Of a stretch of 53,322 nt of DNA, positions 47,870-53,322 are shown piece after piece. Where the stretch lies: NCBI GenBank assembly GCA_002825465.1, contig PJER01000021.1:1-53322 (forward strand). The letters are read 5' to 3'. The notes under the pieces are model-generated. The model made no database searches. It was not told the DNA's origin and was given only the letters and a program-made list of their open reading frames with translations. The position numbers were made by a program, and so were the translations under genes. The stretch is from Candidatus Thorarchaeota archaeon MP8T_1 (GTDB lineage: Archaea; Asgardarchaeota; Thorarchaeia; Thorarchaeales; Thorarchaeaceae). Position 1 is the stretch's first letter. Each line of letters opens with the position of its first letter.

Positions 47870-48166
47870 TCAGCCTCTGCTTGGTTGGAGATGCTCACGT
47901 CTAATGATAAGAGTCTTTGTAGCTTTTCCAAGATTAACATCGACAACAATTGCGCGGCCTCTAAGACCAGTAACTACCCCAGTTCTACCTTGATACCGTT
48001 TGTGTGGCATTCCTCTGTGGAATCCTGAATCGATAACAATGTCTACCCGCTGGCCTTCTTCATAGTCGATTAGCACTTTGCTTGGAGAGGTCAGACCTTT
48101 CTGACGCAAACGTTTGCTCATCAAACCACGTGTGCGGGCTCGGTATCCATGACTCTTTTTGACCAT
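47870..48166 (-). CDS. rpl21e: Large ribosomal subunit protein eL21
   Basis: 98 aa. KKSHGYRARTRGLMSKRLRQ at the N-terminus, then KVLIDYEEGQRVDIVIDSGF, GMPHKRYQGRTGVVTGLRGR and AIVVDVNLGKATKTLIIRRE, the full SH3-like L21e fold. First gene of the conserved rpl21e-rpo4-DUF655-rsmA series. Confidence 0.95.
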   Translation of the reverse strand: MVKKSHGYRARTRGLMSKRLRQKGLTSPSKVLIDYEEGQRVDIVIDSGFHRGMPHKRYQGRTGVVTGLRGRAIVVDVNLGKATKTLIIRREHLQPSRG

Positions 48167-48298
48167 AAGACATCACTACGCAATATTGTCACTCGGTATC
48201 TTGTATAAGCTAAACTGCATCCGAGTTCCAGCATGACCTCTTGGGTCGCCACTTAAGGATTTCGCAACAGCTATGTTTTTTCTTTTAGCAAGTTGTCT

Positions 48299-49663
48299 TC
48301 ACGGGCCATCACTATAGATGGCTGTAACATTGAGTTCGACGCATTTACATCCCATACCGAGACTCCCTGCAATTGATGGAGTAGTCCTTCCTTCATCTCC
48401 AGATATCAATTCCTTGATGTATGTGCCTCCTTGTACCTTGAAAGTAGCTTTGAGACATCCCTCTTTATTTGCCTCAATTGAAATCTCGTGAATTATTTTC
48501 TCTCTTACTAGGTCACTTCGTCTATGAGAAACTCTGTGCGGAGTTCTCTGTTGAATCTTAACACCATTGAATTCTTTCTCAAGGGTCCTGAGTTGTTTAT
48601 CTGTTACTGTGGAATCTATTTCTATCAATGCCTCGTATTCCTTCACGTTTGATGAGGCATCTTCTTTCAGCTTCTGTAGATGATGTCTATCAGTAAAAAC
48701 AAGTCCGTGAACCTCAATCTTTCCTTCAGCTTCGTTATTTATGTTAGTAGCGATATCTTCGAGATCGGGGTGTCTCATTCTGGGCTCGGCAATCTCCACG
48801 ACAAATGGTCTTCCTTGACCAAGCATGAGGACATCAATATCTTCTCGCCCTGCTGCATGGAATTTGAATTTGGTTCCATCAGCGACAGTCTGAGCTGGGA
48901 TTCCAACGTATTCAGATATAGAATCGGGGTATTTTCGACCTGTACCATTGCATTCCTCGCAACCTTTTCCTCTGCATTTTTTACAATCCCACCTGCTCTG
49001 AGGAATTCCACGTACAAGTTTTCTATATCTCCCAAATATGAAAATGGGATTGATTTGAGCCTTTATTTCATCATCACTCATAGAATAGATGAAAACTACA
49101 TCAGGTTTTTCGAAATCCACAGGCTTTTGCAATAAATTGTGAAGTGCGATTCCAAGTTCTCTATTGAAATGAGACTTGAGGGTCTCTGCATGTAGAATAG
49201 AATAGATTCCACCAAGCTCATCTTGACGATCTACTAGCAATGGCACGGGATTAGAGCCAATGAGATATGTATCAAACTCAAAATCTGAAGATATTCCAGC
49301 TATTCGTTCAGCAATCATAGATATCTTATCAAAGACTGATTCATTATCGATTGAACAAAGATAGCATGAAGACTGTAGTTCAAAATCAATGCCATTCTTT
49401 TCAGCAATACTCTTTGCAGGATCAAACATACCATTTCCTGCAAGCTGTTGTATTGAATTGATACCCTCTTCCTTATTTCCTGACTTCAGGTTTTCATCTG
49501 CAATCATACTCAGAGTGAGCTTCAGAGAGTATCCTCTCTCCTGGTTAGATACCTTTGTACTTAACCAACCAAATTGACGACCCAAGCATTGGTCACAGAG
49601 TGCATGGTGCTCTAGTAATTTCTGAGCAATCTCCAATACTCCGTGTGTTTGTGAGTCTGTCAT
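48299..49663 (-). CDS. pus10: tRNA pseudouridine synthase Pus10
   Basis: 454 aa. The N-terminal THUMP-containing region has a zinc site from CDQCLGRQFG and CYLCSID, and a second CxxC pair in the middle (CKKCRGKGCEECNGTGRKYP). The catalytic domain holds GREDIDVLMLGQGRPFVVEI with the catalytic Asp, then HPDLEDIATNINN, TDRHHLQKLK, and the C-terminal GGTYIKELISGDEGRTTPSI. Pus10 makes pseudouridine 54 and 55 in tRNA. The residue after the catalytic DIDV block is Leu where the family usually has Arg, a point to verify. Upstream of rpl21e on the same strand. Confidence 0.93.
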   Translation of the reverse strand: MTDSQTHGVLEIAQKLLEHHALCDQCLGRQFGWLSTKVSNQERGYSLKLTLSMIADENLKSGNKEEGINSIQQLAGNGMFDPAKSIAEKNGIDFELQSSCYLCSIDNESVFDKISMIAERIAGISSDFEFDTYLIGSNPVPLLVDRQDELGGIYSILHAETLKSHFNRELGIALHNLLQKPVDFEKPDVVFIYSMSDDEIKAQINPIFIFGRYRKLVRGIPQSRWDCKKCRGKGCEECNGTGRKYPDSISEYVGIPAQTVADGTKFKFHAAGREDIDVLMLGQGRPFVVEIAEPRMRHPDLEDIATNINNEAEGKIEVHGLVFTDRHHLQKLKEDASSNVKEYEALIEIDSTVTDKQLRTLEKEFNGVKIQQRTPHRVSHRRSDLVREKIIHEISIEANKEGCLKATFKVQGGTYIKELISGDEGRTTPSIAGSLGMGCKCVELNVTAIYSDGP

Positions 49664-49698
49664 TGTGGTCCCTCGTGGTGTCCATTCTTATCAACTGG

Positions 49699-50901
49699 TC
49701 ATAAAAACGGATTGATGTATCGAATCGCACGTAAACCAGTGAGAATCATGCGTGGATCCTTTAACAATCTTGCAATTACTCTTCCTTGAAGATCCATATC
49801 TCCTTCTCTTCTAACAACGTCAAGTAATCCTTTTGACGTAGCATCTTTAACTATTGAATCAATTCCTTTGTCGTCAAGTGAGGATAGTGCTCTTTGCGCT
49901 AAGTTCATCATCTGTAGTTCTCTGAAAACCATAGCTCTCCATCTCTTGTCATATTGAGCAAGCATTTGGGTCATATTTTCTTCATTTAGCAGGGCCTCTG
50001 CAGTAATTCTACCAGCAACTCTTGCAGTCATTCCTCCAAGAATGACACCTCCCCCTGTGGTCGCTTTCACCATTCCTGCTGCATCTCCAACGACAACAGC
50101 ATTTTCAATGACCATTTTTGTTATTGGCATTCCAATTAACACAATTCCACCAAGTGAACGTTCGATTTTTGCCCCCCTCATTCTATTGGATATAATCTTA
50201 TGATGATTCATTAAGGATTCAAGACGAGTCTTTGATTTATTATGTGATGCTAGACCAATTCGAGCTCGCCCATCACCTAAAGGAATTATCCAAGCAAAGA
50301 AACCTGGTGCAATCTTTTTTCCGTAGAACATCTCAACTACATTTTCTTCAATATCTAAACCTGATACTTCGTATTGAAATGCAGGATATTTGCTGGATTT
50401 TTTAACAATCGGAAAATTAAGGCTCCCTGATAGACGACATCGTGATCCTTCAGCAATTATGAATGCTTTACCATTCAATTCTGAGTTTTTATCGTTTTTA
50501 ACACGAATACCACGGATTCTTCTATTGTTTCTTACAAATTCTTGCGCTTTTGCTTGTGTAATGATTTCAGCACCTGAGTCACTGGCTCTCGAAGCAAGCC
50601 AAGCATCGAATAACCTTCTATCAATTACATTGGCTTCTCTTTTACCTCTCTCAACTGTGATAGAATGTCCCCCGGGAGAATAGATTCTTGCACCATCAAC
50701 AGTATTTTGAATAATATCACTTGGTAGTCTGATTCCTAATCGTTTCAATCCTGATGTACTCAAGAGACCTGCGCAATGGTCTGGTTCACCAATCTTCTCA
50801 TGTTCCTCCAACACACTAACCGTGTATCCTCTTCTAGCTATTTCATTCGTAGCCAGTAGACCTGCTGGTCCAGCACCTATGACTACTACATCACGGTTCA
50901 T
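49699..50901 (-). CDS. Geranylgeranyl reductase family FAD-dependent oxidoreductase
   Basis: 400 aa from ATG 50901; the frame upstream runs into the opposite-strand pth2 and is discarded. Dinucleotide-binding motif VVVIGAGPAGLLATNEIARRG at the start, the CAGLLS motif (GEPDHCAGLLSTSGL), PLGDGRARIGLA, and VVGDAAGMVKATTGGGVILG near the FAD ribityl site. This family saturates the double bonds of archaeal isoprenoid lipids or quinone side chains. Divergent from pth2 with about 70 nt between starts. Confidence 0.92.
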   Translation of the reverse strand: MNRDVVVIGAGPAGLLATNEIARRGYTVSVLEEHEKIGEPDHCAGLLSTSGLKRLGIRLPSDIIQNTVDGARIYSPGGHSITVERGKREANVIDRRLFDAWLASRASDSGAEIITQAKAQEFVRNNRRIRGIRVKNDKNSELNGKAFIIAEGSRCRLSGSLNFPIVKKSSKYPAFQYEVSGLDIEENVVEMFYGKKIAPGFFAWIIPLGDGRARIGLASHNKSKTRLESLMNHHKIISNRMRGAKIERSLGGIVLIGMPITKMVIENAVVVGDAAGMVKATTGGGVILGGMTARVAGRITAEALLNEENMTQMLAQYDKRWRAMVFRELQMMNLAQRALSSLDDKGIDSIVKDATSKGLLDVVRREGDMDLQGRVIARLLKDPRMILTGLRAIRYINPFL

Positions 50902-50971
50902 ACAATTACCTACATAATGAAGCTGAGCGCACGTTTTTAACTCTCCCTTAGGATGAGAAAAATGAGTTCCA

Positions 50972-51343
50972 ATGACACATGAACGGAAATTCGAGTATAA
51001 ACAGGTAATTGCTGTGAGGTCTGATCTAAGCATGAGTAAGGGAAAGACCGCTGTACAAGTCGCCCATGGATCAGTTAGCGCTGCTGAAAGAGCTCGTGTT
51101 ACAAAACAGGAAGTCTGGCGAGCTTGGTTTAGAGAAGGTCAGAAAAAAGTTGCAGTCAAGGTTGGTTCTGAGGAAGAGATTATGGAACTCAGGAAAGAAG
51201 CAATTACGCATAATCTTCCCCACGCTATCATCCGAGATGCAGGTATGACTGAATTACCCCCAGGCACACTAACGGTTATTGGAATTGGGCCGGCGAAAGC
51301 TGAAGAGATTGATGAAGTTACAAAAGATTTGAAGCTCTTATAG
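50972..51343 (+). CDS. pth2: Peptidyl-tRNA hydrolase Pth2
   Basis: 123 aa, full length. YKQVIAVRSDLSMSKGKTAV, QVAHGSVSAAERA, GQKKVAVKVGSEEEIMELRK, LPHAIIRDAGMTELPPGTLT and IGIGPAKAEEIDEVTKDLKL follow the family throughout. Releases tRNA from peptidyl-tRNA dropped off ribosomes. 10 nt ahead of truD on the same strand, so both RNA genes share a transcript. Confidence 0.96.
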   Translation: MTHERKFEYKQVIAVRSDLSMSKGKTAVQVAHGSVSAAERARVTKQEVWRAWFREGQKKVAVKVGSEEEIMELRKEAITHNLPHAIIRDAGMTELPPGTLTVIGIGPAKAEEIDEVTKDLKLL

Positions 51344-51353
51344 AGGGATTCAA

Positions 51354-52694
51354 TTGAGAGCAGCTCACCCATTAGAATCTAAGATTGGGATGGAGCTATA
51401 CGCAACAGATTTTGACGGTCTTGAAGGACGCTTGAAAACAAGATATGAGGACTTCTTAGTTGAGGAGATAACACCTGACCAAGAACAATTACAATTCAGG
51501 GAATGGGCTCAAAACCCCTCAGGTGAACCAAATCTTCAGGGAGCGAAGACAAAGTTTCTGGCATTTACCGTACAGAAGATGGGTCTATCAACAATGGATG
51601 TTTCTACAATAATTGCATCTTCATTGAAGCTTCCGAGGAATCTTGTAGGATATGCAGGGCTCAAGGATAAACGTGCAATCACGGTTCAACGCATGTCTGC
51701 CCCTGTTCGGGCAGCTGCAGGTTTAGGTTCTCTAAAATTATCGAATATCGAGATTCGTGATATAGCATCGTCGAAGAAACCTGTGCAAATTGGTGAACTC
51801 TGGGGAAATCGGTTTACAATACTGCTTCGCAACATACAGGTTCCTGCAGATGAGGCAGTGGAAAAAGTACGAGAACTCAAGTCAGTCCCGCTCCTAAACT
51901 ATTTTGGAATTCAACGTTTTGGCATTGCGCGTCCGAATACACATATTGCAGGAAAATTCCTGATAAAGCGTGACTTTGAAGGGATGGTTCGTTCTATACT
52001 CTGCACTCCCGGAGATTACGAGGACTCAGCACTAGTGAATGCAAGGTTAGAATTAACTGAAACCATGACTCCTACCGAGAAGATCATTGAGACCTTTCCA
52101 AGAGACCTTAGTTTTGAACGAACCGTTATGCATGAGCTCATGAAGCATCCAGGAGAATTCAAACGTGCAGTATTACGAATTCCCCCACGTATTCTCACTC
52201 TAATGGTTCATGCGTATCAATCCTTCCTATTCAATCACATTCTTAGCAAACGCATCAAGAGTGGAATGTCTCATGTTACTCCCCAACCAGGAGACTTTCT
52301 CATAGCCTTAGATAAAACACACTCGGGACGAGATTCATGGTTATTTGTCACTGATACTACCTTGGAGGAGCGAAGAAAACAGGTTGCTAGGATGGAGTTT
52401 GCGCTAGCTCTTCCATCGCCTGGATACTCAACCCGGCTACCTCCATCACAACAATCTGATTTGGTAAAAGAAGTAATAAAAAGCGAGGGAGTCACATTGA
52501 TGGATTTTAGAAATCGCGAGATGCGGTCACTTGATGCTCCTGGTGGACTCCATCGCACATCGATCATTCTAACTGATTGGGAAGCAAAAGCACAAGATGA
52601 CAACCTAATGGTTCGATTCAGTCTTAGAAAGGGATCCTATGCTACAGTTGTTTTACGTGAGTTAATGAAGAATCATCCTATCAATAGAATTTAG
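51354..52694 (+). CDS. truD: tRNA pseudouridine synthase TruD
   Basis: 446 aa from TTG 51354, with GAGGGAT a few nt upstream. RYEDFLVEEI is the N-terminal hallmark. GYAGLKDKRAITVQRMS contains the catalytic Asp. LLNYFGIQRFG and HAYQSFLFNHILSKR are further family motifs. In archaea TruD makes pseudouridine 13 in tRNAs. Converges with the gene at 52698 (3 nt between stops). Confidence 0.95.
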   Translation: MRAAHPLESKIGMELYATDFDGLEGRLKTRYEDFLVEEITPDQEQLQFREWAQNPSGEPNLQGAKTKFLAFTVQKMGLSTMDVSTIIASSLKLPRNLVGYAGLKDKRAITVQRMSAPVRAAAGLGSLKLSNIEIRDIASSKKPVQIGELWGNRFTILLRNIQVPADEAVEKVRELKSVPLLNYFGIQRFGIARPNTHIAGKFLIKRDFEGMVRSILCTPGDYEDSALVNARLELTETMTPTEKIIETFPRDLSFERTVMHELMKHPGEFKRAVLRIPPRILTLMVHAYQSFLFNHILSKRIKSGMSHVTPQPGDFLIALDKTHSGRDSWLFVTDTTLEERRKQVARMEFALALPSPGYSTRLPPSQQSDLVKEVIKSEGVTLMDFRNREMRSLDAPGGLHRTSIILTDWEAKAQDDNLMVRFSLRKGSYATVVLRELMKNHPINRI

Positions 52695-52697
52695 TAT

Positions 52698-53288
52698 TTA
52701 GAATCTTCTTTCACTTACCTCTTTCATTTTCTCATCAAAAGCATCAGGATCTTCTATTTTGATCTCATGTTCACGTTTCACTCTATCATCCTGATACTCG
52801 AATAGAACAGACTCTCCCATTATTGCTGAAATTATCTCGCGTAATTCTCCAGTACTGAATTTGATCCGACTTCTATCTTCTTCTCGAAGCATTACAATAC
52901 TCTCTTTTGTTCCATCGGGTGACCATAGACTATTCACACCAACTTCAATTGCAGGCGTAATGAACTCTCTAACGATTTTACGTAATTTTGGAGCTCCCTC
53001 AATAATAACGACGTCTCCATATTGATCTTCAATCTCTTTCATCAAGTCTTCTTCTGCGAGTAAAGTTTCCTTATCATTCTTATTTACAATCAGAATCAAA
53101 CGATTTTCTGTTTGAGTTGCTTTTCTAAGAGTAAGACTCTCAAGATTTGGGTGGGTTTTCTCCTTCTCAAGAAGCCACTTGCTAAATTGAATATCAAATC
53201 CAGTGATTTCTCCGCGATCGAGTTTCGATTGGCAATTTGGACATAACATATCAGATTCTATGTCGAAGTTACAGACCGGTAGTCGCAT
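52698..53288 (-). CDS. Zinc-knuckle and KH-like archaeal protein, putative RNA binding
   Basis: 196 aa. The N-terminus MRLPVCNFDIESDMLCPNCQ gives three Cys (C6, C16, C19) of a zinc site. Residues 30-130 hold a KH/NusA-like alpha/beta fold (LILIVNKNDKETLLAEEDLM, DVVIIEGAPKLRKIVREFIT, PAIEVGVNSLWSPDGTKESI). It matches a widespread archaeal family related to NusA KH domains and encoded among translation genes. The GxxG loop of KH domains is not preserved (NKNDKE), so RNA contacts may differ. The remaining C-terminal part is charged and helical. Confidence 0.75.
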   Translation of the reverse strand: MRLPVCNFDIESDMLCPNCQSKLDRGEITGFDIQFSKWLLEKEKTHPNLESLTLRKATQTENRLILIVNKNDKETLLAEEDLMKEIEDQYGDVVIIEGAPKLRKIVREFITPAIEVGVNSLWSPDGTKESIVMLREEDRSRIKFSTGELREIISAIMGESVLFEYQDDRVKREHEIKIEDPDAFDEKMKEVSERRF

Positions 53289-53322
53289 TGTTCTTTCCTC
53301 GTATTTTCGAAGTCACAGCGCG

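Noticed and set aside
50902..51033. N-terminal extension of the geranylgeranyl reductase
   Set aside because: It is antisense to the pth2 start and lacks similarity. The FAD motif begins right after ATG 50901.
1..53322. CRISPR array, transposase, integrase or rRNA genes
   Set aside because: No regularly spaced repeats, no DDE, HUH or tyrosine/serine recombinase motifs and no rRNA-like stretches were seen on either strand.

Overview
This window is archaeal chromosome, most probably from an Asgard archaeon close to Thorarchaeia. The domain is secure: there are eukaryote/archaea-type ribosomal proteins (eS26, eL37, eL21), Rpo4, an LSm protein, Pus10, Pth2, TruD, the KH/beta-CASP nuclease aCPSF1, a proteasome beta subunit, tRNA introns, and TATA boxes with strong Shine-Dalgarno sites. 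The Asgard placement is an inference from a longin-type protein, many secreted beta-helix/Ig-like surface proteins with a C-terminal membrane anchor, SepF, and the overall gene mix. No marker was searched. GTG and TTG starts are frequent, so several starts were moved from the longest ORF to the codon with the best ribosome binding site.

Layout. 1-3 kb: two secreted surface proteins on the minus strand flanking an intron-containing tRNA-Gly. 2.6-9 kb: acetyltransferase, an unrecognised protein, an orotate-PRTase-like enzyme, a tandem pair of ferritin-like proteins, then a plus-strand run of unknowns that includes a longin-like protein and a GNAT-TPR fusion with no normal start codon. 9-11.6 kb: a large surface protein, then a gene-poor zone holding a decayed tRNA 3' end, the tail of a radical SAM gene and a possible His/Arg-rich microprotein. 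11.5-17.3 kb: tRNA-Val, dUTPase divergent from a PadR/HAAS pair with palindromic operators, two tandem isoleucine tRNAs (one degenerate), eS26, an FTR1 permease, and a 0.6 kb insert bounded by a direct repeat of the tRNA-Phe 3' end. 17.3-36 kb: accessory genes, including a peroxiredoxin, methyltransferases, an orphan peptide-ABC ATPase, an Lrp-like regulator, tRNA-Ala with an insert in its D-loop, two paralogous methyltransferases with an altered catalytic motif bracketing surface and envelope genes, a flavoprotein, and a tungsten aldehyde:ferredoxin oxidoreductase with its ferredoxin.

36-53.3 kb is a dense informational block: eL37-LSm, a PUA protein, an HTH-helicase fusion, SepF, then a minus-strand series Pus10-eL21-Rpo4-DUF655-RsmA-HemK-like-FKBP-proteasome beta-aCPSF1, followed by geranylgeranyl reductase, Pth2, TruD and a zinc/KH-type protein. 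These genes cover RNA maturation, ribosome assembly, transcription, protein folding and turnover.

I see no CRISPR array, transposase or integrase. The most unusual signal is the concentration of odd tRNA material: two introns (one in a D-loop), a tRNA-Ile with anticodon UAU, a tRNA-Ile(GAU) that has lost both halves of its elbow contact, and three tRNA fragments, one of which frames a putative mini-insertion at tRNA-Phe.
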